From: Salinisphaera hydrothermalis C41B8
Lineage (GTDB): Bacteria > Pseudomonadota > Gammaproteobacteria > Nevskiales > Salinisphaeraceae
Direction: 5' to 3'
Assembly (NCBI RefSeq): GCF_000732535.1
Contig: NZ_APNK01000010.1
Coordinates: 62,001 to 126,000 of the forward strand
DNA length: 64,000 nucleotides
Shown piece after piece: positions 18,053-27,646 of this stretch (within the stretch, counting starts at the first letter, position 1; each line of letters starts with the position of its first letter). A program made the translations under genes and the position numbers. The notes under the pieces were generated by a model. The model was not told the origin of the DNA and did no database searches. It saw nothing but the letters and a program-made list of their open reading frames with translations.

Positions 18053-18883
18053 ATGCAAGTGCTGAATACGATCGACGCCGTGCGCGAGTGGCGCGCCGGC
18101 TCGGAGTCCGTCGGCCTCGTGCCGACCATGGGCAATCTGCACGCCGGACACCTGGCGCTGGTCGCCGCTGCGCGCGAGCGTTGCGATCGCGTGATCGCGA
18201 GTATTTTCGTGAACCCGCTGCAATTCGGGCCGAACGAAGATCTGGCCACCTATCCGCGTACGTTCGACGCCGACCGGGCAGCACTGGCCCATGCCGGCGC
18301 CGATGCCGTGTTCGTGCCGAGCGTCGACGAGATGTATCCGGAAGGCGGCAGCGCGACCACGGTCGATGTCTCCGGCATCACCGAGATGCTCTGCGGACGC
18401 AGCCGGCCGGGTCATTTCCGCGGTGTTGCCACGGTGGTGAACAAGCTGTTCAACATCGTGCAGCCGGATGCGGCTTTCTTTGGCGAAAAGGACTATCAGC
18501 AGCTTGCGGTAATCAAGCGGATGGTCGCCGACCTGTGCATGGACGTCGCGGTCGAGGGCGTGCCGACCGTACGCGACGCCGACGGTCTGGCGTATTCCTC
18601 GCGCAATAATTATCTGGACAACGCCCAGCGGCGTCAGGCGCTGGCGCTCTCGGCCGCGATCGCCGACGTGGTCGAACGCCTGGCCGCCGGCCAGCGGGAT
18701 TTTCGGGCGCTGGAAGCCCGCGGCTGGGCCCAGCTCGTCGACGGTGGTTTCGATCCGGATTATTTCGAGATCCGGGCCGCCGATCTCGGGCCGGCGGAAC
18801 GCGATACGTCCTCGTTTCGCGTACTCGCGGCCGGTCATCTCGGCCGCACACGGCTGATCGACAATATGGGCGTGTCGGTCTGA
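18053..18883 (+). CDS. panC: Pantothenate synthetase (pantoate--beta-alanine ligase)
   Basis: 276 residues. It shows the class I synthetase-like fold motifs VPTMGNLHAGHLALV (ATP site), SIFVNPLQFGPNEDL, FFGEKDYQQL and the KMSKS-like loop SSRNNYL. It joins pantoate, made from the PanB product after reduction, to beta-alanine. panE and panD are not in the window. A gap of 178 bases separates it from pgi; I see no clear terminator in it. Confidence 0.97.
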   Translation: MQVLNTIDAVREWRAGSESVGLVPTMGNLHAGHLALVAAARERCDRVIASIFVNPLQFGPNEDLATYPRTFDADRAALAHAGADAVFVPSVDEMYPEGGSATTVDVSGITEMLCGRSRPGHFRGVATVVNKLFNIVQPDAAFFGEKDYQQLAVIKRMVADLCMDVAVEGVPTVRDADGLAYSSRNNYLDNAQRRQALALSAAIADVVERLAAGQRDFRALEARGWAQLVDGGFDPDYFEIRAADLGPAERDTSSFRVLAAGHLGRTRLIDNMGVSV

Positions 18884-19061
18884 GCTCCGCGCCGGCGCCG
18901 TGATGCGTCGGCTGCCATCAGAATCCTGCGCCATGGCATGACGGCGCCGAGCGCTGGCTGATAAGACTGTTTTTAGCTAGTCTCGATGGGCTCGACGAAT
19001 CGTCGTCGTGCGCCTTTTCGTATCGTCTGACTCGCGCCCCACGGCGCAAAGGCTGGAATAG

Positions 19062-20678
19062 ATGTCCGACCCCATCAATCAACCCAGTTGGAAAACTCTC
19101 GAGGCGCTGGCCGCGAAAAACGCCAACCAGCAGATGCTCGATCTGTTCGCCGCGGACGACGCGCGCGCGACGCGTTACAGCCTCGCCGCGGCCGGCGTGT
19201 CGCTGGATTATTCCAAGCAGCGCATCGACGACGACGTGCGCGCCGCGCTGTTGTCGCTCGCCGATGACCAGGGCGTAAGCGAAGCGCGCGAGGCCATGTT
19301 CGCCGGTCGGGCGATCAATACGAGCGAAAACCGGGCGGCCTGGCATGTCGCGCTGCGGGCGCCACACGACGCCCCCATGTACGACGAGGTCCACGAGATC
19401 CGTCGTGCCATGGCCGCGTTCGCCGAAGAAGTCCGTAGCGGTTCGTGGCGCGGGTTTTCGGGCCAGCCGATTACCGACGTGCTGAACATCGGCATTGGCG
19501 GTTCGGATCTCGGGCCGCGGCTGATCTGTGAAGCGTTGTACGAAGGCAACGGACCGCGTCCGCACTTCGTGGCCAACGTCGACCCGGCCGATCTGGACGA
19601 CACGCTGGCCGGTCTCGATCCGGCGACCACGCTGGTGATCGTGACCTCCAAATCGTTCGGCACGGCCGAGACGCTCGCCAATGCGCGTGTCGCCCGCCAG
19701 TGGCTGGTCGATGCCGGTGCCGGCGAGGGCGATATCGCCAAACACTTTGTGGCCGTATCAACCAACGCCGAGGCCGTGTCCGAGTTCGGCATCGAGCGCA
19801 TGTTCGGGTTCTGGGACTGGGTCGGCGGCCGCTACTCGCTATGGTCGGCCGTCGGGCTGTCGATCCTGTTGGCGCTTGGCGGCGAGCAGTTCGAGACCCT
19901 TCTGGCCGGCGCTCACACCATGGACGAACACTTCCGCCAGGCGCCGCTGGACGAGAACCTGCCCGCGATGCTGGCGCTGGTCGGCGTCTGGAACAACAAT
20001 TTCCTCGGTCTGAAAAGCCACTGCGTGGTGCCCTATGCCCAGCGGCTGGCTTCGTTGCCGTCTTTCCTGCAGCAGTTGGAAATGGAATCCAACGGCAAGT
20101 CGGTGACGCGCGAAGGCAAGCCGGCGACGGTGTCCACCGTGCCGACGATCTGGGGCAGCGTGGGGACCAACGCGCAGCACGCCTATTTCCAGATGCTGCA
20201 CCAGGGCGATCTGGCCGTGGATATGGATTTCGTCCTGCCGTTGTCCGGTCCGAAGGCGGCCGGCGATGCCCGCGAGCGCGAGCGCATCGCCAACTGTATC
20301 GCCCAGGCCGAGGCGCTGATGTGCGGTCGCGACAGCGATGCGCTCCGGTCCGAACTCGAAGCGCAGGGCCTGGAAGGCGAGGCGCTCGAGCATCGCTTGG
20401 CCGCCCGTCGTTTCGACGGCAATCGGCCGAGCAATATGCTGGTGCTGGAAACACTCGACGCTCACCATGTCGGCGCGCTGATCGCGGCCTACGAGCACAA
20501 GGTGTTCGTGCAGGGCATCATCTGGAACGTCAACAGCTTCGATCAGTGGGGCGTGGAACTCGGCAAGACCATGGCCGGCCAGATCGTCTCGGAACTGGGC
20601 GAGGACGCGCCGAGCGCGACCCACGACGGTTCCACGGCGGCGCTGGTGGCGCGTGTGCGTCGCGCCTGGGGACGTTGA
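19062..20678 (+). CDS. pgi: Glucose-6-phosphate isomerase
   Basis: 538 residues. It has the family motifs NIGIGGSDLGPRL, VTSKSFGTAETLANA, and a C-terminal region with AYEHKVFVQGIIWNVNSFDQWGVELGK containing the catalytic His and Lys. It interconverts glucose-6-phosphate and fructose-6-phosphate. Length and motif order match the large bacterial/eukaryotic-type Pgi. It lies between the pan genes and nnr with no functional link that I can see. Confidence 0.97.
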   Translation: MSDPINQPSWKTLEALAAKNANQQMLDLFAADDARATRYSLAAAGVSLDYSKQRIDDDVRAALLSLADDQGVSEAREAMFAGRAINTSENRAAWHVALRAPHDAPMYDEVHEIRRAMAAFAEEVRSGSWRGFSGQPITDVLNIGIGGSDLGPRLICEALYEGNGPRPHFVANVDPADLDDTLAGLDPATTLVIVTSKSFGTAETLANARVARQWLVDAGAGEGDIAKHFVAVSTNAEAVSEFGIERMFGFWDWVGGRYSLWSAVGLSILLALGGEQFETLLAGAHTMDEHFRQAPLDENLPAMLALVGVWNNNFLGLKSHCVVPYAQRLASLPSFLQQLEMESNGKSVTREGKPATVSTVPTIWGSVGTNAQHAYFQMLHQGDLAVDMDFVLPLSGPKAAGDARERERIANCIAQAEALMCGRDSDALRSELEAQGLEGEALEHRLAARRFDGNRPSNMLVLETLDAHHVGALIAAYEHKVFVQGIIWNVNSFDQWGVELGKTMAGQIVSELGEDAPSATHDGSTAALVARVRRAWGR

Positions 20679-20710
20679 TCGCTCGCTGATCACCGATAAC
20701 GGATCTCGTC

Positions 20711-22237
20711 ATGACCGAAACCAGCGACTATCTGCCGCATCTGGTCTACGACGCAGCCCAGGTCGGCGCCCTGGATTCGCGTTTCATCAACGAATTCGGC
20801 GTCGAGGGCTTTACCCTGATGCAGCGCGCCGCGCGCGCGGCTTACGACGAACTGGCGCAGAGCTGGCCGATGCCGGGGCGTCTGGTGGCATTGTGCGGGC
20901 CGGGCAACAACGGCGGGGACGGCGCGCTGGTCGCGCGTCAGGCGATGGCGGCCGGTTGGCAGGTCACGTTGATGGCGCCGCTGGACCTGTCGAAAGCGTC
21001 CGGCGACGCGGCCCGGGCGTTCGAGGCATTTCGCGAAGCCGGCGGCGAAATTCACGACTTCGTCGATGAGCCGATTCAGGCCGATCTGATCGTGGATGCG
21101 TTGTTCGGCACCGGGCTCAATCGCGATGTGACCGGGCCCATGGCTACCGCCATCGACCGGATCAACGAAGCCTCCGGCCGGGGCGTCGGGGTGTTGTCGA
21201 TTGATATCGCATCGGGCGTGGATGCCAGCACCGGTCGGGCCTGGGGCCGGGCTGTGACCGCCGATACCACCGTGACGTTCATCGGCCTCAAGCTCGGATT
21301 GCTGACCGGCGATGGCGCGGCCCATTGCGGAGAGCTGGCCTTCGACGATCTCGGCGCGCCCGATGCGCTCTATGAGGGGCAGCCGCATGTGGCCCGGCGC
21401 ATCACCCATCGCGATCTGCGACATGCGTTGCCCGTGCGTCCTCGCGGGGCACACAAGGGCGATAATGGTCATGTGTTGTGTGTCGGCGGCGGTCGCGGCA
21501 TGGGCGGTGCCATTCGCATGTCGGCGGAGTCGGCGCTGCGGGCGGGCGCCGGGCTGGTCAGCGTGGCCTGTCATCAGGATCATGCCGGCGCGATGAGCCA
21601 GGCGCGTCCGGAGCTGATGTGCCAGGGCTTGCCCGACGATCCCTCGGCCCCCGACGCGAGGGCGCGTCTCGATACGTTGATCGAGGGCGCGTCGCTGATT
21701 GCGGTCGGCCCTGGACTGGGGCATGGCGACTGGGGCGATGCATTGTGGCAGCGCGTGCTCGAGTCGGAGCGGCCGCTGGTGGTCGACGCCGATGCGCTCA
21801 ATCGGCTGGCCAAGTCGCCGGTCGAGCGCGAGCACTGGATCCTGACGCCACACCCGGGCGAGGCCGGGCGGCTGCTGGGCTGGTCGACCGCCGATGTAGT
21901 GGCCGATCGGGTCTCGGCCGCGCGGACGTTGGCCGAGCGTTATCAGGCCGTGGTGGCGCTCAAGGGGGCGGGCACGCTCGTGGCCACGCCGGACGAGCTC
22001 TGGCTCTGTACCCAGGGCAATCCGGGTATGGCCGTCGGTGGCATGGGCGATCTGCTGACCGGCGTGATCGCCGGTTTTGCCGCCCAGGGCATGAGTCTGG
22101 CCGAAGCCGCGGTATTTGGGGTCTATGTCCATGCCCTCGCGGGCGACGAGGCTGCGGTCGATGACGGCGAGCGAGGTCTGCTGCCGAGCGATCTGCTGCC
22201 CTGCATCCGGCGTCAGGCCAACCCGCAACGCCCATGA
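20711..22237 (+). CDS. nnr: Bifunctional NAD(P)HX epimerase / ADP-dependent dehydratase
   Basis: 508 residues in two domains. The N-terminal YjeF_N Rossmann fold (about residues 1-215) carries CGPGNNGGDGALVAR, the epimerase site. The C-terminal ribokinase-like domain (about 225-505) carries AHKGDNGHVLCVGGG and GNPGMAVGGMGDLLTG, the ADP-dependent dehydratase. Together they repair hydrated NADH and NADPH. nnr followed by tsaE and an amidase gene is a conserved gammaproteobacterial order. The 3' end overlaps tsaE by ATGA. Confidence 0.96.
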   Translation: MTETSDYLPHLVYDAAQVGALDSRFINEFGVEGFTLMQRAARAAYDELAQSWPMPGRLVALCGPGNNGGDGALVARQAMAAGWQVTLMAPLDLSKASGDAARAFEAFREAGGEIHDFVDEPIQADLIVDALFGTGLNRDVTGPMATAIDRINEASGRGVGVLSIDIASGVDASTGRAWGRAVTADTTVTFIGLKLGLLTGDGAAHCGELAFDDLGAPDALYEGQPHVARRITHRDLRHALPVRPRGAHKGDNGHVLCVGGGRGMGGAIRMSAESALRAGAGLVSVACHQDHAGAMSQARPELMCQGLPDDPSAPDARARLDTLIEGASLIAVGPGLGHGDWGDALWQRVLESERPLVVDADALNRLAKSPVEREHWILTPHPGEAGRLLGWSTADVVADRVSAARTLAERYQAVVALKGAGTLVATPDELWLCTQGNPGMAVGGMGDLLTGVIAGFAAQGMSLAEAAVFGVYVHALAGDEAAVDDGERGLLPSDLLPCIRRQANPQRP

Positions 22238-22713
22238 ACATCGATTTGGCGACGCCGGCCGAGACCGATCGTCTCGGCCACGCGCTTGCGATGGCCCTCA
22301 ATGCCCACGATGGCGGCGCTGTGATTACGCTCGCCGGCGAGTTGGGGGCCGGTAAGACCGCGCTGGCACGCGCCACGATTCAGGCGTTGGGCCATGCCGG
22401 CCCCGTCGTTTCGCCCAGCTACACGCTGGTCGAGCCCTACGAATTCCCCCGGCGCCGGCTTTATCATCTGGATCTCTATCGCCTGGCCGATCCCGAAGAA
22501 TTGGAATTTCTCGGTATTCGGGACATGGCTCCCGATTGCGACCTGATGTTGGTGGAGTGGGCCGAGCGGGGCGCCGGCTTTCTTCCGCCGACCGATCTGG
22601 CGGTACATCTGGAATATCGAGATGCCGGGCGGTGCGCGCAGCTGACGGCTTGTTCAGCGACGGGTCGGCAATTGATGGCGAAGCTGCACGACTTCAGACC
22701 GCGGCCCTCTTAG
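22234..22713 (+). CDS. tsaE: tRNA threonylcarbamoyladenosine synthesis ATPase TsaE
   Basis: 159 residues. A P-loop GELGAGKTAL lies at about 35-44, followed by SPSYTLVEPY, LYHLDLYRLADPEELEFLG and LVEWAERG, the YjeE/TsaE set. It supports TsaD-TsaB in making the t6A modification of ANN-decoding tRNAs. Translation is coupled to nnr. The C-terminal 20 residues are basic and not obviously conserved. Confidence 0.94.
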   Translation: MNIDLATPAETDRLGHALAMALNAHDGGAVITLAGELGAGKTALARATIQALGHAGPVVSPSYTLVEPYEFPRRRLYHLDLYRLADPEELEFLGIRDMAPDCDLMLVEWAERGAGFLPPTDLAVHLEYRDAGRCAQLTACSATGRQLMAKLHDFRPRPS

Positions 22714-23018
22714 CCCGCTGAAAGCAGACCTGTTGCCGGGTTGATGGCGCCAGTACACGCTCGCGTACTCGCCGCGACCATCGGTCGAGAAGCCTTTGAA
22801 AATAAAGAACAGGCAGTTGCGGGTCTTTGTTTTTTAACGCGTCGAAATACAGCCGGACGCCCGTTCTGCTGGTGCCGGGTGAACAATTCAAGTGGATCGC
22901 CAGCATCTCTGTGCTACATGCTGTTTTTCCTGCCAAAAAAGTTGCCATGCATGACCGCTGCCGATAATGTTCTGAAAACGGTTCTTTTGCGCCCCTTTTA
23001 AGGGAGATGGGGTATCCA
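22714..23018 (+). promoter_or_regulatory. tsaE-amiC spacer with candidate amiC promoter
   Basis: 305 bases without a credible gene. It is more AT-rich than its neighbours. A candidate promoter has TTGCCA at 22942-22947 and GATAAT at 22963-22968; the 15-base spacing is short, so support is modest. An imperfect AAAGA/TCTTT inverted repeat followed by a T-run near 22805-22855 could act as a weak terminator for tsaE. A ribosome-site-like GGGG lies just before the amiC ATG. Confidence 0.35.
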
Positions 23019-24503
23019 ATGATCCGCAGCGTGCAAAGACTGATTTTTTTCGGTTTGCTCGTGTTGGCGCTACCGGCGGTGGCCCAGGTGGCCAGGCTGC
23101 ACGATGCGCGTCTGTCGTCGTCGGCCCAGAAAACCCGGGTCGTCTTCGATTTGTCGGCCGACACCCAGCCTGACATCTTCATGGTCGATCATCCCTTACG
23201 GCTGGTGATCGACCTGCCCCATACGCGTAATCTCGGTGATGTGGCCGGACGGGCCGGGGGCAGCGGCCTGATCAAGGAAATCCGCACCGGTATCCACAAG
23301 GGCACTGGCGTGCGTGTCGTGCTGGATCTGGCAGATATGGTGCGCGCGAAGAGCTTCATGCTGTCGCCGGAAAACGGGCATGGCTACCGGCTGGTACTCG
23401 ATCTGTATCCCAAAAACGGCGCGCCCGACACACGCGTGGCGGACTCGGGTGGAAACGCATCAAGCGATGAACTGGCGGCGGGTGACGACAGCCAGACCAC
23501 TGCCGATAAATCCGCTGCCGCCATGGCACAGGCGTCTTCGCCGGCGCCGGCCGATTCGGACGCGGATCGTGCGACGGTCGACCAGGGCGCCGCGACGGAC
23601 GTGCCGCGGCGCTCGGCCCCGGTACACGACATCATCGTGGCCATCGACCCTGGCCACGGGGGCAAGGATCCAGGCGCACACGGCCCGGATGGCTTGCTGG
23701 AGAAAAACGTCACCCTGGCGATCGCACGCCGGCTCAAGCGCATGATCGACGATCAGCCGCACATGAAGGGCGTGCTGACGCGCAACGGCGATTACTACGT
23801 CGGCCTGCGCCAGCGCATGGTCATCGCGCGCCATGACAAGGCCGATTTCTTCATCTCGATTCATTGCGATGCATCGCCAGCCGGCGGGGGCGCGACCGGG
23901 GCTTCGGTTTATGCGTTGTCGCCGCACGGGGCGACCAGCGAGCACGCGCGTTGGCTGGCGCGACGCGAAAATAGCGCCGACATGGTCGGCGGCGTCAGCC
24001 TGAAGGATAAAAATTCCAGACTGGCGTCGTTCGTGCTGGATCTGTCCCAGAGTGCGAGCATCGAGGCCAGCATGGATGCCGGCCGGCGCGTGCTCGCCCA
24101 ACTCGACGATCTCGGCTCGCTGCACAAGAGCAAGGTCCAGCAGGCCGGTTTCATGGTACTGAAATCGCCGGATATTCCGTCGATCCTCGTGGAGACGAAC
24201 TTCATCTCCAATCGTGCGACCGAGCACAAACTGGCCAGTGCCCGCTACCAGAACGGCCTGGCGGCCGCGATGCTGCGCGGCATCAAGGGGTATTTCGCGA
24301 GCTACCGGCCGTCGACCTATATTGCGGCCGCGCAGGAGCATCGGGTGCAGCGCGGCGATACGTTGTCGGAAATCGCCCAGACGTATGGCGTAAGCGTGTC
24401 GGCGCTGCGTCGTTACAACGATATGAGCAGCAGCACACTACAGACGGGCCAGACGCTCAAGATTCCGCCGCCCGAGCCGCAACAGTTGGCCAGCCGCGGC
24501 TGA
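23019..24503 (+). CDS. amiC: N-acetylmuramoyl-L-alanine amidase (AmiC/AmiB type) with LysM
   Basis: About 494 residues. A signal peptide (LIFFGLLVLALPAVAQ) leads into an AMIN domain (about 25-135), a low-complexity Ala/Asp linker, then an Amidase_3 zinc domain. The zinc ligands are in AIDPGHGGKDPGA, GLLEKNVTLAI, FFISIHCDAS and ILVETNFISN. A C-terminal LysM repeat follows (VQRGDTLSEIAQTYG...LKIP). It cleaves peptidoglycan stems during daughter-cell separation in the periplasm, normally under EnvC/NlpD control. I prefer the ATG at 23019 because the one at 23007 abuts its own ribosome site. It normally sits next to mutL, but here about 3.3 kb of other genes intervene. Confidence 0.95.
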   Translation: MIRSVQRLIFFGLLVLALPAVAQVARLHDARLSSSAQKTRVVFDLSADTQPDIFMVDHPLRLVIDLPHTRNLGDVAGRAGGSGLIKEIRTGIHKGTGVRVVLDLADMVRAKSFMLSPENGHGYRLVLDLYPKNGAPDTRVADSGGNASSDELAAGDDSQTTADKSAAAMAQASSPAPADSDADRATVDQGAATDVPRRSAPVHDIIVAIDPGHGGKDPGAHGPDGLLEKNVTLAIARRLKRMIDDQPHMKGVLTRNGDYYVGLRQRMVIARHDKADFFISIHCDASPAGGGATGASVYALSPHGATSEHARWLARRENSADMVGGVSLKDKNSRLASFVLDLSQSASIEASMDAGRRVLAQLDDLGSLHKSKVQQAGFMVLKSPDIPSILVETNFISNRATEHKLASARYQNGLAAAMLRGIKGYFASYRPSTYIAAAQEHRVQRGDTLSEIAQTYGVSVSALRRYNDMSSSTLQTGQTLKIPPPEPQQLASRG

Positions 24504-24537
24504 GCGGGCGACTCGATCCGGATACCGATCGACTTCG

Positions 24538-25596
24538 ATGCGACATCTCGTTCTGGTCGGGTTGGGGCAGGCCCATCGCGGTGTGCTCGCAGGCCTGCAC
24601 GAATTGGGAGATGCGTTTCGCGTGACCGTGGTGGCGCCGCACGACGGGCGCTTCGGCGGGGCGACCGCCGCGCTGCTGGCTGGCACGTTACCGGCCGAGC
24701 GTTTGCGGTGGTCGCTACCCTCCGGCGTGCCGGTGATTCGCAGTCGCGCGGTGGGTTGCCAGCCTATTCACCGCCGGCTATGGCTCGCCGACGGCCGAGT
24801 GCTCGAATATGACCGGCTCAGCCTGAATCTGGGAACACGGCGCATGCCGGACTGGGTGGCACGCCCGGGCGCGCGACAGCCGCGGACCTGGTCCGGCCAT
24901 TCGGTGAGACAGCTGGTGGAGCTGCGCGTTGTGCTGGACGCCGAGAAGCAGGCGGCCGTGGTGATCGTCGGCGGTTCGTTGACGGCGCTCGAGGTGGCCG
25001 GTGGGTTGGCCGCAAGAATTGGTCGCGACGGTCTCGATGTACGTCTGTTGTGGCCTGACGGCGCGACGGGCCCACGCACGCGGACGGCGCTTCGTCGTCT
25101 GGCCTGGCTGGGCGTCGACGTGATCGATGCCCAGGCCGAGACGCTTGCGACGGGCTGTCTGTGCTGTCGCGACGGCCGCCGGTTCGCGGCGGATCACGTG
25201 ATCTGGGCCGGCGCCGCCGAGCCGGGTTCGTCGGCGCTGGGTATGTCTTTGCCGGCGGCCAGTGCGGGCCTCCGGGTCGATCGTCGGTTGGTCAGCCCGC
25301 GGGCGTCGTCGGTGCATGTTCTGGGCGCCACCGCGTCGCTGGACGGGTACGCCGTGCTGGCCGGCTGGGACGGCGAGCGGCAGGCGCGCGTTGTCCTGTC
25401 CGGACTTCGGGCCGAGACGGGAACGCATGCCTTGAAACGATATGCGCCGCCGTTGCGCGAGATGCCGATCGACCTCGGGCCGGCTGCGGGGCTCGTGTCT
25501 AGCACGCCCTGGCTGGGCTGGTGGGATCAGCGTCGGTATCGCCGAATCCAGACCCAGGGTCTGGACGGCTCGAACCCGAGCGTAGCGCCTACATAA
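24538..25596 (+). CDS. Diverged FAD-dependent pyridine nucleotide-disulphide oxidoreductase-like protein
   Basis: 352 residues. The N-terminal dinucleotide fold is LVLVGLGQAHRGVLAGL, close to the 'GGGHAH' FAD motif of NDH-2-like and SelD-associated oxidoreductases. A second nucleotide-binding motif is VVIVGGSLTALEVAGGLAAR. The region that usually reads 'xAGDxA' before the isoalloxazine contact is VHVLGATASL, so the conserved Asp is absent. The C-terminal membrane-binding part of NDH-2 is not recognisable. The last residues run into a 17-base perfect inverted repeat (25548-25564) and almost onto a terminator, so the true C-terminus may have been replaced. Function is unknown; a degraded or repurposed flavoprotein is likely. 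It is oriented with amiC, 34 bases downstream. Confidence 0.6.
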   Translation: MRHLVLVGLGQAHRGVLAGLHELGDAFRVTVVAPHDGRFGGATAALLAGTLPAERLRWSLPSGVPVIRSRAVGCQPIHRRLWLADGRVLEYDRLSLNLGTRRMPDWVARPGARQPRTWSGHSVRQLVELRVVLDAEKQAAVVIVGGSLTALEVAGGLAARIGRDGLDVRLLWPDGATGPRTRTALRRLAWLGVDVIDAQAETLATGCLCCRDGRRFAADHVIWAGAAEPGSSALGMSLPAASAGLRVDRRLVSPRASSVHVLGATASLDGYAVLAGWDGERQARVVLSGLRAETGTHALKRYAPPLREMPIDLGPAAGLVSSTPWLGWWDQRRYRRIQTQGLDGSNPSVAPT

Positions 25597-25629
25597 AAAA
25601 GGCAGCACGCCAAGCGTGCCGCCTTTTTT
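25595..25629. terminator. Bidirectional intrinsic terminator between the oxidoreductase and katA
   Basis: A GC-rich stem (GGCAGCACGC/GCGTGCCGCC, loop CAA) is flanked by six A on the left and six T on the right, so it can terminate both converging genes. The T-run lies directly after the plus-strand oxidoreductase, and the mirrored run serves katA on the minus strand. Confidence 0.88.
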
Positions 25630-25656
25630 CAACAGGCGCTGGTCGGCGCGACGGGC

Positions 25657-27117
25657 TTACTTAGAGTTCGCCCGAACGCCTTTTTCGACGCGTTCGCCGA
25701 TGGTCTGATCGACGTTCTTCCAGTACTGGATCGCACGTTCCAGCACCGGTTCGCTCAGACCGGCCGACATATGGCCGACGATGTTGTGGACCAAGCGGTC
25801 ACGCGCTTCATCGTCCATGACCTTGTTGACCAGGTCGTTGGCCTGGTTGAAGTCGCCGTCGTCCTTCCGCAGCGTATAGGCCGCGCGCACCATCTGGCCG
25901 TCGGCCTCCCAGACGTTATTGGCGGGATAGGCCGCCGGATCGGCATGGGCGCCGCCCTTGCTGTTCGGCGCATACACCGGATCGGAAACATTGCGAATAC
26001 GCATCGCGCCGCCCTTGGTATAGCTGCGAACCGGGCATTTCGGCTCGTTGACCGGGATCTGCTTGTAGTTGACGCCGAGCCGGGCACGGTGGGCGTCCGC
26101 GTACGAGATGGTACGCGCGAGCAGCATCTTGTCCGGCGATACGCCGGTGCCGGGCACCATGTTATTGGGCTCGAACGCCGCCTGTTCGATCTCCGAATGG
26201 AAATCGGTCGGGTTGCGATCCAGCTTCATCGTGCCGACCTTGTGCAACGGATAGTCTTCGTGCGGCCAGACCTTGGTCAGGTCGAACGGATTGATGCGAT
26301 AGGTCTTCGCATCTTCGTACGGCATGATCTGGACATGCAGCGTCCAGGTCGGATAGTCGCCGCGCTTGATCGCCTCGAACAGGTCGCGCCGATGATAGTC
26401 GGCGTCCGATCCGGCCATTTCGTCGGCCTGTTCCTGGGTCAGGCACTTGATGCCCTGATCGGTCTTGAAGTGGTACTTCACCCAGAATCGCTCGCCCGCG
26501 TCGTTGACCCACATGTAGGTATGGCTGGAGTAGCCGTTCATGTGACGCCAGGTAGCGGGCACGCCGCGGTCGCCCATCACCCAGGTGACCTGATGCGCCG
26601 ATTCCGGCGACTGGGTCCAGAAGTCCCACTGCATGTCGTGGTCACGCAGGCCGTTGTCGGCACGACGCTTTTGCGAATGAATGAAGTGCTGGAACTTCAT
26701 CGGATCGCGCACGAAGAACACGGGGGTGTTGTTACCCACCATGTCGAAGTTGCCTTCCTCGGTGTAGAACTTCAGCGCAAAGCCGCGCGGGTCGCGCCAG
26801 GTGTCCGGGCTGCCGGACTCGCCGGCCACCGTCGAAAAGCGAGCGACCATGGGCGTGGTCGCGCCTTTTTGCAGGAATTTGGCCTTGGTGTATTTGGACA
26901 CATCCTCGGTGACCTCGAACTGGCCGAAGGCGCCGCCGCCCTTGGCGTGCGGCTGGCGGTCGGGAATCATTTCCCGGTTGAAGGCCGCCATCTGTTCCAT
27001 GAGGAAGTGATCGTGCATCACGATCGGGCCGTCGTTACCGACGGTGAGCGAATGCTCGTCGCTCGGGTACGGCTCGCCGCCGGTCGTGGTTTCGATGTTG
27101 CGGTTATGGTCTGTCAA
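25657..27117 (-). CDS. katA: Haem catalase (monofunctional, small-subunit type)
   Basis: About 486 residues, the length of clade-3 small-subunit catalases. The distal His lies in [12 protein letters not shown], the distal Asn in [11 protein letters not shown], and the haem-ligating Tyr in [11 protein letters not shown]. It degrades hydrogen peroxide in the cytosol. The start is a TTG with GGAGG eight bases upstream (27126-27130); the open frame continues upstream but no better-placed start exists. A fur-family gene ends 52 bases upstream on the same strand, so the two probably share a transcript. The gene ends at a bidirectional terminator. Confidence 0.96.
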   Translation of the reverse strand: MTDHNRNIETTTGGEPYPSDEHSLTVGNDGPIVMHDHFLMEQMAAFNREMIPDRQPHAKGGGAFGQFEVTEDVSKYTKAKFLQKGATTPMVARFSTVAGESGSPDTWRDPRGFALKFYTEEGNFDMVGNNTPVFFVRDPMKFQHFIHSQKRRADNGLRDHDMQWDFWTQSPESAHQVTWVMGDRGVPATWRHMNGYSSHTYMWVNDAGERFWVKYHFKTDQGIKCLTQEQADEMAGSDADYHRRDLFEAIKRGDYPTWTLHVQIMPYEDAKTYRINPFDLTKVWPHEDYPLHKVGTMKLDRNPTDFHSEIEQAAFEPNNMVPGTGVSPDKMLLARTISYADAHRARLGVNYKQIPVNEPKCPVRSYTKGGAMRIRNVSDPVYAPNSKGGAHADPAAYPANNVWEADGQMVRAAYTLRKDDGDFNQANDLVNKVMDDEARDRLVHNIVGHMSAGLSEPVLERAIQYWKNVDQTIGERVEKGVRANSK

Positions 27118-27169
27118 GGTTTCGTCCTCCGATAGGTACGGTGTGCCACGTGACCGAGATCGGCCATCG

Positions 27170-27637
27170 TCACGCGTGCGTCGATAGATCGGTATCCGTC
27201 TTTGTACGTTGTGCCTCATCCTGACAGCTCCGGCACAACCCCCAGAAAACGACCTCGGCTTCGTCGATTTCGAAACCGTGGTCCGGTAATGGCTCCAGGC
27301 AGGGCGCGGACGCCATATGGCAGTCCGTATCCTCGATTCGCCCACAGCCACGACATACCAGATGATGATGGTTGTCGTGGGTATGCCGCTCGAAGCGTGC
27401 GGGGTGTCCAGCGGGTTTGATCTGCCGGACCAGATCGGCCGTCACGCACGCCGCCAGGACGTCGTAAACGGCCTGTTTGGAAATCGCTCCGAGGCGCTCG
27501 CTGACGCCTTGGTGGACTTGGTCTGCGGTGGCGTGCGGATGATCAATCAGCCATTCGAGCACGGCATGGCGTGCCGCGGTGACCCGCAGGCCGCGCTCGC
27601 GTAATTCGGCAACGATGGATGTTTCATATCGACTCAT
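27170..27637 (-). CDS. Fur-family transcriptional regulator next to catalase
   Basis: 155 residues. A winged helix (about 1-80; recognition helix near [13 protein letters not shown]) is followed by the [11 protein letters not shown] metal-binding region and two CxxC pairs (C95/C98 and C135/C138) for structural zinc. Placement directly before katA mimics furA-katG units of actinobacteria and perR-katA pairs, so a peroxide-sensing role is likely; iron regulation cannot be excluded. No good Shine-Dalgarno precedes the ATG and a good promoter sits 9 bases upstream, which fits leaderless translation. It is divergent from mutL. Confidence 0.92.
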   Translation of the reverse strand: MSRYETSIVAELRERGLRVTAARHAVLEWLIDHPHATADQVHQGVSERLGAISKQAVYDVLAACVTADLVRQIKPAGHPARFERHTHDNHHHLVCRGCGRIEDTDCHMASAPCLEPLPDHGFEIDEAEVVFWGLCRSCQDEAQRTKTDTDLSTHA

Positions 27638-27646
27638 GGCTCGTCG

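Noticed and set aside
22694-23182. A 162-codon minus-strand frame over the tsaE-amiC spacer
   Set aside because: It overlaps the amiC start and tsaE end, with no recognisable domain.
25560-25596. A tRNA-like 3' end (T-arm and GCGCCTACA) at the flavoprotein stop
   Set aside because: It resembles the tRNA-Val end only over a few bases, the T-loop is not standard and no D-arm or anticodon arm is present. I do not call a tRNA remnant or att site.
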